The position numbers were made by a program, and so were the translations under genes. Shown here piece by piece: positions 8,307 through 16,956 of a DNA stretch of 64,000 bases. The DNA lies in contig CAJTDD010000018.1 of the NCBI GenBank assembly GCA_910574885.1, positions 1-64,000 on the forward strand, read 5' to 3'. The first letter of the stretch is position 1. Every line of letters begins with the position of its first letter. This DNA is from Lachnospiraceae bacterium. GTDB lineage: Bacteria; Bacillota; Clostridia; Lachnospirales; Lachnospiraceae. The notes beneath the pieces were generated by a model, which had not been told where the DNA came from, did no database searches, and saw only the letters and a list, made by a program, of their open reading frames with translations.

Positions 8307-8882
8307 CTATTTCATCTGGGAAAATTCAGCATGCTGCTTCCTGTATGTATCATTGTCTTTCTGGCTTAACTCATTCTCTACCTGTGCCAGTTTTTTCTCC
8401 AACTCCCGGATTTTCTTCTCATCTCCAGAAGCTAACCGAATCTGCTGCTCAAACTGCTGCTTTTTCTCTTTCAGTTTCTTAATTTCTCTGTCAACCTTAT
8501 CCGTATTCCCGACACATTTCTCCGCCGGCTTTCCCTGGCCGTTCCCGTCTACTTTCGACTTTTTGCCATCCTCATCTGCTTTCGGCTCTTCCTTGTTATC
8601 CGCACGGTTTGCCTTATCCGGATCATCAAAAAAGATTTTCCTGCTGCCGTCCTCATCCTGTCCGATCCGATACAGTCCGACAGGCTCTTTTTCTGATTTT
8701 TCACCACGAATGTAAACATCCTGCGGTTCGGACAGTCTGCCTGATCCTTTTTCCCCGGCCGCCTTCTTAGCTTCCTGTGCTTCTTTTGCTTTTTCCGCCC
8801 TTTCCGCAGCCTGCTTCTCCTTCACCTTCTCTGCATAATCAGTTCTGGATTGCGCGTAATTTCCACTAACCTGCATTGCCAT
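8307..8882 (-). CDS. Charged coiled-coil hypothetical protein
   Basis: A 191-residue hydrophilic protein beginning MAMQVSGNYAQSRTDYAEKV. It has an Ala/Glu/Lys-rich segment, a central motif GLYRIGQDEDGSRKIFF and a C-terminal coiled coil (near residues 125-180). No domain is recognised. AAAGGAGG upstream of the ATG at 8882 supports the start. It is the first gene downstream of the GHKL kinase, and a 21-bp-phased direct repeat identical in layout to that before the LytTR gene lies 111-142 bp before its start. It may be the target of that regulator. Confidence 0.6.
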   Translation of the reverse strand: MAMQVSGNYAQSRTDYAEKVKEKQAAERAEKAKEAQEAKKAAGEKGSGRLSEPQDVYIRGEKSEKEPVGLYRIGQDEDGSRKIFFDDPDKANRADNKEEPKADEDGKKSKVDGNGQGKPAEKCVGNTDKVDREIKKLKEKKQQFEQQIRLASGDEKKIRELEKKLAQVENELSQKDNDTYRKQHAEFSQMK

Positions 8883-8981
8883 AAATATGTTCCTCCTTTA
8901 ATCTGATATGATCGGGCAACTATTTCTTACATTTATAAAAACAGCTTCCCCTTTCGTTTTTCGGCTACAAAATGCGGGCGG

Positions 8982-10334
8982 TTAATCCATTTGCTGTGAG
9001 ATGCATTCTGGATGCTGTGGAATGACAAGCAGCACCTGTAGGGCAAATACATCCTCCCTTGTCTCTATGCTCATGGCGCCGCTATATTTTTCAGCTACCG
9101 CCTTTATGTTAGACAATCCCGTTCCCTTTTTCACCGCGCTTTTCCCCCGGAAGCTGTTCTCCACTTCCATCATGAGAAAATCTCCCTGCATACGCCCGGA
9201 CACATGGATATACCCATCCATATTTTTACATGCCTGGACTGCATTATCCAACGCATTCGACAGGACAATGCAGATATCCATGTCTTTAAGGCCGCAGGGG
9301 TATGGCAGGAGAAGGGAACAGTTCACGCGGATTCCCATGCTTTCTGCAATCCCCAGTTTGTTTCCCATTAAGATATCCACTACAGGGTTATTGGTGCTGC
9401 AGGGAAATGACATTTTTTCGGCCATATGGTCCATATCCTCAATATAGCTTACAGCTTCTTTAAATTTCCCGCTCTCTAAAAGGTCTTTTATCACTGCGAT
9501 ATGGTTTCGGATATCATGGCGGAAGGACTTTGTCCTGTCATAGCGGGTCTTCGCTTCCTCCACATACTGGTTCAGGGTATGTTCCTCCTGCTCCAGCAGT
9601 GAAATTTTTGTGTTGAGACGGAAGTTTTGCTGCAGTTTCTTATAAGAGAACAGGATGCAGAACAGGCTTAAAAGCCCCAGAAGATGTATAACAAGCAGAT
9701 GCCAGTGGCTGAACAGGTCTCCGGAAGGCCCGCCCTCCGCTAAAACTTCAAACTGACATTCAAATTCAACCGTATTGATGTACTCACTCATAATAAATAT
9801 CATCAGGATTGGAATGATAACCAGAAACATCTGCTGCATCTCCGCCGCAGAATAGCAGGAAAAATAACGGTACACTACATAATAGCAAAAACCGGACAAC
9901 GCCAATGAAGCCGCCTCACTGACCAGCATAACCGCAATACCGTCCATATCATGGAAAACCACAGGCATCCATGGGCGTAAAAGAGCCAGTATGGATTTCA
10001 CAATTCCGTAACAGAGCAGCATGATTTCAACCGCCAGGGCCGCATACAGAATGGAGGACTTAACATCCGCATGGCACACCAAAATCCCGCATGCCGTAAG
10101 CAGAAAGACAAGCGCCGCAAAGCCTGTGATCGTGCTAGTCGGGACAAAATCGCAGACAATCACCGCACAGACTGCAAAAAGGAAGTAAAAAGGCAGCGAT
10201 ATTTTCTTTTTCAAAATTTTTTCCAAAAAATATAGCTGGAAAGCCATCTCAATGACACCCATAACATATACATTAAAAAAATCTAAATACTCAGCCATTT
10301 TACCTGCCCCCATATGTATAACTTCTGTATCCAT
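8982..10334 (-). CDS. GHKL-type sensor histidine kinase (AgrC-like)
   Basis: A 450-residue kinase. The first 235 residues form about six or seven membrane helices with little outside them, the AgrC-type layout used for peptide sensing. The cytoplasmic part has FRHDIRNH (phospho-acceptor His273), the N box LSNALDNAVQA (about 358-368) and the G box KGTGLSN (403-409), as in the HPK10/GHKL class. The partner is the LytTR regulator 26 bp upstream. No agrB or agrD gene lies nearby, so the inducer may be external or may come from antimicrobial peptides handled by the adjacent ABC system. The ATG at 10334 has only a weak ribosome site; residues 8 and 13 are alternative starts. Confidence 0.85.
   Translation of the reverse strand: MDTEVIHMGAGKMAEYLDFFNVYVMGVIEMAFQLYFLEKILKKKISLPFYFLFAVCAVIVCDFVPTSTITGFAALVFLLTACGILVCHADVKSSILYAALAVEIMLLCYGIVKSILALLRPWMPVVFHDMDGIAVMLVSEAASLALSGFCYYVVYRYFSCYSAAEMQQMFLVIIPILMIFIMSEYINTVEFECQFEVLAEGGPSGDLFSHWHLLVIHLLGLLSLFCILFSYKKLQQNFRLNTKISLLEQEEHTLNQYVEEAKTRYDRTKSFRHDIRNHIAVIKDLLESGKFKEAVSYIEDMDHMAEKMSFPCSTNNPVVDILMGNKLGIAESMGIRVNCSLLLPYPCGLKDMDICIVLSNALDNAVQACKNMDGYIHVSGRMQGDFLMMEVENSFRGKSAVKKGTGLSNIKAVAEKYSGAMSIETREDVFALQVLLVIPQHPECISQQMD
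8993..9024. promoter_or_regulatory. Candidate LytTR double site (copy 2)
   Basis: Read on the minus strand, CATTCCACAGC at 9014-9024 and CATCTCACAGC at 8993-9003 form a direct repeat with a 21-bp period. The same repeat occurs before the LytTR gene at 11176-11207. It lies in the last codons of the kinase gene and 111-142 bp before the coiled-coil gene starting at 8882. Two-turn phasing fits a LytTR dimer. No convincing -35/-10 pair follows at the expected distance. Confidence 0.5.
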
Positions 10335-10360
10335 TCCATACCTTCATAGCTATACACAAC

Positions 10361-11065
10361 TTACCTATTTTTCATATACTGCAGAATAACACCGGAAAAC
10401 TCTTTGCTCCGCAGCCGTGATACAGGAACCTCCCTGCCGTTATCCATATATGCGGTTCCGTTTTTATATCCTTTTAAATGCTTCAGATTGATGAGATAGC
10501 TCCTGTGGCACCGAAAAAAATGACTGCCCAGCTTCGTTTCCAGATTCTCAATCTGCTCATAATAATCAAGAACCTCGCCTGAGGTCAGGTTCAGATATAT
10601 TTTCCGGTCTATGATCTCACAGAAAATAATCTCATCTTTTTGGACAATGCGTCCCTCATACCCCTTTTGTATAAGCATACTGTCTTCACCGGCACTGCGC
10701 ATGGAAGCATAAAGGCGTTCCATGGTTTTCTCAAACTGTTTTTCTTCCACCGGTTTGAGCAGGTAATCGTACGCCTGCACTTCGAAAGACGAAAATACCA
10801 TCTCTTTCAGTACCGTGATAAAGATCAGGAATCCTTGGAATTTATCTGCCCTCAGTCTCCTTGCGGTTTCCATGCCGTCCATACCCTTCATCTGGATATC
10901 TAGAAAACAGATGTCTATCTGCCCGCCGCCGCTTAACAGCTCTTCGCCGCTTGAAAATATCCTAAGACGGATCTCCCTGTTCTTTTTACGGAAAAAATCG
11001 GAGACCAAAGTTTTTATATGATCGGACATATATTTTTCATCATCACAGATTGCAATGTGAATCAA
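10361..11065 (-). CDS. LytTR-family response regulator (AgrA-like)
   Basis: A 234-residue protein with an N-terminal receiver (acidic pocket DDE at 8-10, phospho-acceptor Asp56 in FLDIQM, late Lys in LLKPVEEKQ) and a C-terminal LytTR DNA-binding domain (about 130-234, containing HFFRCHRSYLINL and VPVSRLRSKEF). It binds paired direct repeats two helix turns apart and activates transcription when phosphorylated by its GHKL kinase. The start is TTG at 11065, chosen because GGAGG lies 7 nt before it. A strong promoter with a matching double site lies upstream, which suggests positive autoregulation. Confidence 0.9.
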   Translation of the reverse strand: MIHIAICDDEKYMSDHIKTLVSDFFRKKNREIRLRIFSSGEELLSGGGQIDICFLDIQMKGMDGMETARRLRADKFQGFLIFITVLKEMVFSSFEVQAYDYLLKPVEEKQFEKTMERLYASMRSAGEDSMLIQKGYEGRIVQKDEIIFCEIIDRKIYLNLTSGEVLDYYEQIENLETKLGSHFFRCHRSYLINLKHLKGYKNGTAYMDNGREVPVSRLRSKEFSGVILQYMKNR

Positions 11066-11139
11066 TGTGCCACCTCCCCGTACACAACAGCCAATGGCTA
11101 AATCAAATATAATTTGCCATTGCTATAGGTAGACATTTT

Positions 11140-11207
11140 ATTATATTCTGCCTGAAGCGCCAAAACAATCGAATTGCTGTGAAATGCTTTCTGAATGCTG
11201 TGGAATG
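11140..11207 (-). promoter_or_regulatory. Promoter of the LytTR gene with double LytTR site
   Basis: On the minus strand CATTCCACAGC (11197-11207) and CATTTCACAGC (11176-11186) are spaced 21 bp start to start. Seven bp further is TTGTTT (11163-11168), then 17 bp, then a perfect TATAAT (11140-11145). This is the layout of an AgrA/LytTR-activated promoter. The same repeat at 8993-9024 strengthens the case. Confidence 0.65.
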
Positions 11208-11214
11208 TGAATTA

Positions 11215-13596
11215 CTAAAGCGCCCGCATCTGTTCAATCAGGGACTGTTTTTTCTGCCTATGTACCATCCAGACAGACAAGATCAGTTCCACGACAAACA
11301 GCGCCAGCAGGAACAGCCCCATTTCCAAAACCGGGAATTGATACGGCACAATCTTTCCCGCAAAGGCTATTTTGCTTATTTCCCTGGAAACTACAACGGC
11401 AATCGGAAGCCCCGCAAGCAAGACTGCCAATGCTGTAAAAAGCGCATAACACAGGCCCTCGCAGATGTTCATTTTACATAGCTGTTTTCCAGTCAGGCCA
11501 ATGGAGCGCAAAATACTGTTTTCCCGTTTTCTGGATATCTGGTTCGAAAGGGTCGTGTTTATGAGGTTGATCACACCAAACAGGAATATCAGCCACGAAA
11601 GCGCCTGCATACTGCCGAACATGATCCTGCTTTGCATTTCCTCATATTCCAGACTTTCAGCAAATGTCCATAATGCAAGGTCTCTGTGGTTTGCAGCCAC
11701 ACTTTTTAAACCGGCTTCCACACTCTGCGCCTTTTGGGGATCGCTTACTATATTCCACGAATAATCGAAATTCTCAATTTCAGGGAATAATCCCTGTGCA
11801 AGGTCTCTGGAGAGAAAAACCTGCGTAGAATCCATCGCCAGACTGCCATGCCCGTTTGTAACCTTCTTTGTATCAAAAGTACCTGCTAAAGTAACCAAAA
11901 CGGTCTTCTGTTCCACAGTAAGTTCCATCGTCTGGCCGACCTTGACATCTGCGAATCGTCCGAGGTATTGATACACACTTTCAGCTATTAAGATTTCATC
12001 CTTATCCGCCGGCATACTGCCTTTGACCAAAGCCAGTTCTGCCTCCTGTTCATTTTCCTCATCCAGAATATCACACATACTGGCAACAGGCGTGACCTCC
12101 GAAACAGCAGCCTTTCCTATAAAAGCTTCCCGTTTTTCAATGATATCAGTCACTCCGTCAATAGACAAAATTTCTTCTTTCAACCGGTCATCGAACGGAT
12201 TTCCCCCGGTCATAAGTTCAATTTCGGATTTTTCGGAATCCAGATAAATTTCATAATCCCCGTCAGGAAAAAACTGCCGCGCATACTGCTTGGGCGATCT
12301 TGTTAAAAGAGCAGAAGCAATGATCAGCAGACAAATGCCGCCTAAACTTAAAGAAGCCACAATAGCGATTGTTTTTTTACGGTCACGCATGAAGTTTGCG
12401 ATTCCCATAAAAACGGGATCCAGCCTGATGTGTTTCCTCCGCCTGTAGATGGCGTCTGGCTCCGGCGAAAACCGGACTGCCTCCACGGGAGAAATGCCGG
12501 AAGCTATTTTCATCGGCCTGCGGATGGAGACGAACACCATAAACCAACAGATTACTGCCGCTAAAACAGCGGCTATCGCATAATACAGGGCGTGAAATCC
12601 TTTCGGAAATAGGAGAAAGCTGCCAGACACTCCCAACACTGTTCCAATCAGAGTCCCGATACTGCCAAGCCTTCTCCCCTCGCACTTCACGATCTGTTTG
12701 ATCTGCTTCCTCGTTGCGCCAATCATCCGAAGCTGCCCGAAGCTTTGTATTTTGTCGTTGACGGAGATACGGAAAATGCTCTGGATTACCACATACCCGC
12801 CAATCAGGACGAGCAATGCGATACCGCCGACGACCGTAAAATCTATGGTTCTTTTATAATAAGTAAAATATCTGTTGTTCATTCCCACAGGCGGCAGCCC
12901 GTATTTTTCCGTAATCTCGCGGCAGGAAGCCGTCATGACCGCCTCATCCAGTTTCGTGTCATTCTCAAAATGCACATATGCACGATATCCCGCAGGGTCG
13001 AATCCTGCCCATTCTGTCAATGCAGCCTTTGACAGGACAAAAGGACAGGTATTCATCTCCTTTTCGCCTGCGCTGTCCATAATTCCGGTAACGGTATAAC
13101 CGCCATGAAAACTCTCTGTATCTAAGGTCACCGTGTCCCCAACCTTAGCATTATCTCCATAGGTGGAAAGGAAGTATTTACTTACAGCAACTTCGTTTGC
13201 TTTTTCAGGAACCCGGCCCTCTAGCAGCCTCATCTGGCCACGGGCAGTATCCATCATTTCCCTGTCCATATACACATAGGACGCTGTATACCCTTGTCTG
13301 GAGGGTTCCTGGTCAAGCAGATAGTAGCCGCCCACGCGGGCAAATTCCGGCTGTTCTTTCAGGATTTCAAGATCCGCTTCGTCAATCCCCTGCCAGACCG
13401 CCTCATACGTATCTGCTACCTGATTACGCTGTATTTGTGCCAGAGAAACAGACGCAGTTCCCGCAAAGCAGATCAGGAACGCCGCCAGAGCGACCGCGAT
13501 GATCACCATCCGGTTCCGGCGTTTCTCGCTTCTCATGCTTTTTTTTGCCAGCTTTTTTGTAATGGCGCTGGTGTCGTTCTCAAAAGGCCACGTCAT
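11215..13596 (-). CDS. FtsX-type ABC transporter permease (BceB-like)
   Basis: A 793-residue membrane protein starting [15 protein letters not shown]. It has an N-terminal membrane helix (about 30-50), a large extracellular domain, a three-helix FtsX core near 250-370, then a second extracellular region and a second core at the C-terminus. This two-core layout with eight or more helices is that of the peptide-detoxification permeases (MacB/BceB/YtrF group). The start at 13596 has AGGAGG 8 nt upstream; the ATG at 13605 does not. It is the last gene of the six-gene operon and shares its first ten residues with the other two permeases. One ATPase serves all three. Confidence 0.85.
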   Translation of the reverse strand: MTWPFENDTSAITKKLAKKSMRSEKRRNRMVIIAVALAAFLICFAGTASVSLAQIQRNQVADTYEAVWQGIDEADLEILKEQPEFARVGGYYLLDQEPSRQGYTASYVYMDREMMDTARGQMRLLEGRVPEKANEVAVSKYFLSTYGDNAKVGDTVTLDTESFHGGYTVTGIMDSAGEKEMNTCPFVLSKAALTEWAGFDPAGYRAYVHFENDTKLDEAVMTASCREITEKYGLPPVGMNNRYFTYYKRTIDFTVVGGIALLVLIGGYVVIQSIFRISVNDKIQSFGQLRMIGATRKQIKQIVKCEGRRLGSIGTLIGTVLGVSGSFLLFPKGFHALYYAIAAVLAAVICWFMVFVSIRRPMKIASGISPVEAVRFSPEPDAIYRRRKHIRLDPVFMGIANFMRDRKKTIAIVASLSLGGICLLIIASALLTRSPKQYARQFFPDGDYEIYLDSEKSEIELMTGGNPFDDRLKEEILSIDGVTDIIEKREAFIGKAAVSEVTPVASMCDILDEENEQEAELALVKGSMPADKDEILIAESVYQYLGRFADVKVGQTMELTVEQKTVLVTLAGTFDTKKVTNGHGSLAMDSTQVFLSRDLAQGLFPEIENFDYSWNIVSDPQKAQSVEAGLKSVAANHRDLALWTFAESLEYEEMQSRIMFGSMQALSWLIFLFGVINLINTTLSNQISRKRENSILRSIGLTGKQLCKMNICEGLCYALFTALAVLLAGLPIAVVVSREISKIAFAGKIVPYQFPVLEMGLFLLALFVVELILSVWMVHRQKKQSLIEQMRAL

Positions 13597-13614
13597 GATC
13601 TCCACCTCCTTTTT

Positions 13615-16029
13615 TCAATCTTCCCTAATCGCAGACAGTATACTTGTTTTCTTTAATTCTGACCTGGCATATACAGAAAAAGTCAAATATATGACCGCCA
13701 ACACAGCTGCCAGGGCCAGCAGGAATATCCATGGCAGTTTCAGAGTAATGCAGTGGTTCATCATATCCAGCTGTCTGCATACAATGACGCTTAAAATGCT
13801 GCCGCAAATAAGGGATATTGCCAACGAACCGCCAAGATAGATTCCAATTTCTCTGTCCAGCATTTTATTTAGCTGGTTCTTCGTTGTTCCCACAACCTCA
13901 AACAGGCCAAATTCACATTTTCTGCTCTGGAAATCAACCAGAAACATGTTCATCAGGCTGATACTCCCAAAGATAAATAAAATGGCTGAAATCATATACA
14001 TCGCCCTGATAGACGAATGATATCTGTACTGAATGTTGGCAATCGTCTGCTCAACCGCATTTACCTCTATTGTCCCGTTCCTGTCCGCTATCTTGCGGAC
14101 TGCATCCAGAACCTCCTGAAAATATCCGTCGGAAGCTTTCACAGCGAGGATGCCTGTCTGCTCTGTGATCCCGGTCAGTTTTTTTGCCGTATCATACGTC
14201 ATGATAAAATAAGGGCTTCCCGGTACAACCGGGCTGTCTTCCATCAGATCGGCCCTGTTGTATGTCCCGACTACGACAGCTTCTATATCAAAGCTGCTGC
14301 CGTCTGAAGCCCTTCCCTCGATTTTTAAGGTATCTCCAACTTTAGCCGTTTCTTCTTCCGCTAATATTCCGTTTCTTGCGACCATATCATCATAATCCGC
14401 CGTCCCGTCAGATAAAACGGTCTGCTTCTCTTCTACCTGCTCCCGGTTTAAGGTCGGGAAAAAGTCGGTAATGCTTGTAATTGACCCGCTTCCGCCCGGA
14501 AATGTTATGGTCATATGGATACAATCGCACTCCGTAATTTTCTCTATTCCATCTATTTCTTCCAATTCCTGAAGCAATATCTGGCTTTTCAGCGGATTTC
14601 CCTCCAGCTGCAGCTTTGAGCTTCCGTATGGCTCCGACTCCTTATCAAACGAACTTCCCACCGTGTTTTTTATCTGTATCAGGATGTTCCCATAGGGGTA
14701 GTATTTGAAGTTCGCCTGCTTTTCCGGATCGATTGAACCTGCAGTCGTAGAGGTGACCAGCAGAAGCGCCCCGCTCATCCCAAGCATGAAAAGTGTCAAA
14801 ACTGCTTTTTTTCGATTCCTCTGTATATTCATTTTGGCTAAATTGAACGGTGTAAATCTCCGGTGCAGCCCCCGGCTGTTTTTAACCTTCCCTGTATACG
14901 CAAGATACCTCACCCCCTCTACCGGGGACGTATGCATTGCCACCCGTACAGGCTTAAAAATCGCAATATTCACGGTCAAAAAAGCTGCCGCCGCAACCAG
15001 AACGGCATAAAGAACTGCCGTTTTCACACGAAATCCATCGGGACAGCCGGCAAACCCGATCAGAATGCCAAATACAAGCCCCATCGGGATCCCCATCAGG
15101 GCATACAAACGCCCCTCTTTCCCTGCCATCCTTTTCATCTGCTTTTTTGTCATTCCAATCGTCCGCAGCCGTCCGAACATTTGAACATTCTTTACAATCT
15201 TTGTATAAAAAACACCATAAACAATCGTCGCGGCCAGAACCGCCGTCAGCACAGCCAGAACCGGAACCGGAATGGGAATCCCGGATTTTATTGCCCCCGA
15301 CATAACCGCAAAATATTCTGTAAGGTTGATCTGTTCTTTTACAATGCCTGTATCCCGTATGACCTCTTCGGCAAAATCAAGAATCGCTCCTGAGCTTATG
15401 GCTTTCGTATTCAGCCTTGTATATGCGGTTACCTGAAACATATCTTCTGATAAACTGCGTGCAAGTTCTTTATTTACATAGATGAAATATCCGTCGCTCT
15501 CTTTTGTATCATTCAGGATGCCCGAAAGTATATATTCTGCCTCCTGACCTGTTCCGGTCAGGTCAAGCGAAACCGTATCGCCGGCCTGATAAGATTTTCC
15601 CAGATAATCAATATAATTTTGCGGCAGCATGATCTCATTCACCTTTTGCGGAGTATTCCCCTGCAAAGTCTTTTCTTCCTGATGCAGGAAATAATCCTGG
15701 TTCCCATATGCAACCGTGATGGTCTTGCTATCCACATAAAACAGTCCGATTGCAGAGTACTCGCCAATCCATAAAACATCTCCCTTTTCAAGCAGCCGAT
15801 CCGACTGCTCATCTGTAATTCCCAAAATGCCAATCTGTGCTTTGTTTCTCTGGGTATTTTTATATTTTTCCTGTAAACCTGACGAAATTAAAATGATGGA
15901 AAAGACCATGCAGACAGAAAGCGCAATCGTAAAGAGCAAAAGCAGCCTGCTTCTTTTATCTGCCCTCATGCTTCTGTTTGCCAGTTTCTTTACAACAGAG
16001 CTGGTGTCGTTCTCAAAAGGCCATGTCAT
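13615..16029 (-). CDS. FtsX-type ABC transporter permease (BceB-like)
   Basis: An 804-residue permease starting [15 protein letters not shown], with a membrane helix near residues 30-52, an extracellular domain, an FtsX core near 250-370 ([16 protein letters not shown] cytoplasmic loop), and a second core at the C-terminus ([13 protein letters not shown] loop). It likely pairs with the ATPase encoded just upstream, whose stop overlaps this start (ATGA). The ribosome site GGAGG lies 9 nt before the ATG, just after the 84-bp tandem repeats. Family members sense or remove peptide antibiotics or lipid II complexes; the substrate here is unknown. Confidence 0.85.
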   Translation of the reverse strand: MTWPFENDTSSVVKKLANRSMRADKRSRLLLLFTIALSVCMVFSIILISSGLQEKYKNTQRNKAQIGILGITDEQSDRLLEKGDVLWIGEYSAIGLFYVDSKTITVAYGNQDYFLHQEEKTLQGNTPQKVNEIMLPQNYIDYLGKSYQAGDTVSLDLTGTGQEAEYILSGILNDTKESDGYFIYVNKELARSLSEDMFQVTAYTRLNTKAISSGAILDFAEEVIRDTGIVKEQINLTEYFAVMSGAIKSGIPIPVPVLAVLTAVLAATIVYGVFYTKIVKNVQMFGRLRTIGMTKKQMKRMAGKEGRLYALMGIPMGLVFGILIGFAGCPDGFRVKTAVLYAVLVAAAAFLTVNIAIFKPVRVAMHTSPVEGVRYLAYTGKVKNSRGLHRRFTPFNLAKMNIQRNRKKAVLTLFMLGMSGALLLVTSTTAGSIDPEKQANFKYYPYGNILIQIKNTVGSSFDKESEPYGSSKLQLEGNPLKSQILLQELEEIDGIEKITECDCIHMTITFPGGSGSITSITDFFPTLNREQVEEKQTVLSDGTADYDDMVARNGILAEEETAKVGDTLKIEGRASDGSSFDIEAVVVGTYNRADLMEDSPVVPGSPYFIMTYDTAKKLTGITEQTGILAVKASDGYFQEVLDAVRKIADRNGTIEVNAVEQTIANIQYRYHSSIRAMYMISAILFIFGSISLMNMFLVDFQSRKCEFGLFEVVGTTKNQLNKMLDREIGIYLGGSLAISLICGSILSVIVCRQLDMMNHCITLKLPWIFLLALAAVLAVIYLTFSVYARSELKKTSILSAIRED

Positions 16030-16874
16030 GATCTGCCACCTCCCCTGCGAGGCAGCGCCCTCTTTCCGGTTCCTGGCAGCATTTCGTCAGAAGGCTTTCC
16101 TAAATCGCGTCGCGCCTGCCTTCCTCCTTTACAAGGCTGCGCCCCCTTACTAGCGTTCGAGGGCAAGTCGTCGGAAGGCATTTTAAAAGCGCTTCGCGCT
16201 TGCCTTCCCCCTCCAACAATCCTACCATCCTCAATTCGGACTATGCGGTCGGCAAGCTGGGCTATCTCGTTGTTGTGGGTGATCATCACAATTGTCTGGT
16301 TGAACTCCATGCTGGTGCGTTTCAGAAGCCCCAGCACATCGGCGCTGGTCCTGGAATCCAGATTGCCGGTCGGCTCGTCAGCTAAAATGATAGCTGGTTT
16401 GGTAATCAGGGCACGTGCGATAGCGACACGCTGCTGCTGCCCGCCAGAGAGATTGTTCGGCATATTATTAAGCTTATCTTCCAATGCAAGCATCTCCACA
16501 ATCTCATCCATGAATTTCTCATCTGCCGTGTCACCGTCCAGTTCCACAGGCAGGACAATATTTTCATAGACATTCAGGATCGGGACAAGGTTATAGTTTT
16601 GGAAGATAAAGCCGATGTTGCGGCGGCGGAAGATGGTCAGCTCCTCATCATTCTTTTTCGCCAGCTCGTCCCCGCGGACAATGACACTTCCGGAGGTAGG
16701 CGTATCCAGCCCGCCCATCATGTGGAGCAGGGTGGATTTGCCGCTTCCGGAGGTCCCTACCACCGCCACAAACTCCCCCTGTTTCACAGACAGGCTGACG
16801 CCGTCCAGGGCGCGGGTGATATTGGGCTCGCTGCCATAATACTTTTTCAGGTCGATTGTTTGTAATACATTCAT
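16026..16874 (-). CDS. ABC transporter ATP-binding protein (MacB/BceA type) with a repeat-encoded tail
   Basis: A 282-residue ATPase. Walker A is GTSGSGKST (about 41-49), the Q-loop sits in [10 protein letters not shown], the signature is [15 protein letters not shown], Walker B is [11 protein letters not shown] and the switch His is in MITHNN. A typical member ends near residue 225, just after [10 protein letters not shown]. Here about 58 extra basic residues follow, encoded by two in-frame 84-bp tandem repeats (28 residues each). The start is the ATG at 16874 with GGAG 9 nt upstream. It has its own promoter-like repeat upstream and should power the neighbouring FtsX-type permeases. Confidence 0.9.
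   Translation of the reverse strand: MNVLQTIDLKKYYGSEPNITRALDGVSLSVKQGEFVAVVGTSGSGKSTLLHMMGGLDTPTSGSVIVRGDELAKKNDEELTIFRRRNIGFIFQNYNLVPILNVYENIVLPVELDGDTADEKFMDEIVEMLALEDKLNNMPNNLSGGQQQRVAIARALITKPAIILADEPTGNLDSRTSADVLGLLKRTSMEFNQTIVMITHNNEIAQLADRIVRIEDGRIVGGGRQARSAFKMPSDDLPSNASKGAQPCKGGRQARRDLGKPSDEMLPGTGKRALPRRGGGRS
16044..16211 (-). repeat. Two tandem 84-bp repeat units within the ATPase gene
   Basis: Read on the minus strand, unit 1 (16211-16128) and unit 2 (16127-16044) are both exactly 84 bp. Each starts GGRGGAAGGCARGCGCGAMG and ends with GGGCGCWGCCT followed by a short stretch. Unit 1 contains a hairpin, AAGCGC-GAA-GCGCTT. Because 84 is 28 codons, the units add two 28-residue repeats to the ATPase and end just before the ribosome site of the next permease. 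A dispersed palindromic repeat that landed in a gene end would explain this (inference). Confidence 0.7.
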
Positions 16875-16888
16875 AATCAAATACTCCT

Positions 16889-16941
16889 TTTCCTGTTAAT
16901 AAGGACATTGTAAAACTCAAATGTCCGCGAAATGTTACAGC
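16889..16941 (-). promoter_or_regulatory. Duplicated promoter/regulator box before the ATPase gene (box copy 1)
   Basis: The 23-bp box at 16919-16941 is identical to copies at 19403-19425 and 21211-21233. On the minus strand it contains GTAACATTTCGCGGACATTT, in which ACATTT repeats with an 11-bp period, as expected for an OmpR-type regulator. After it comes TACAAT as a -10 at a poorly matched -35 distance, then a stretch shared with copy 2 (about 53 bp in all). It lies 15-67 bp before the ATPase start. Confidence 0.6.
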
Positions 16942-16956
16942 AGCAAAAAAATACAC

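Noticed and set aside
8982-11065. A complete agr quorum-sensing locus
   Set aside because: Kinase and regulator are Agr-like, but no agrB peptidase or agrD peptide gene was found around either of the two pairs.
11215-16029. Many plus-strand open frames opposite the permease genes
   Set aside because: They lack ribosome sites and show no domain-like sequence; they are shadows of long GC-richer genes on the minus strand.
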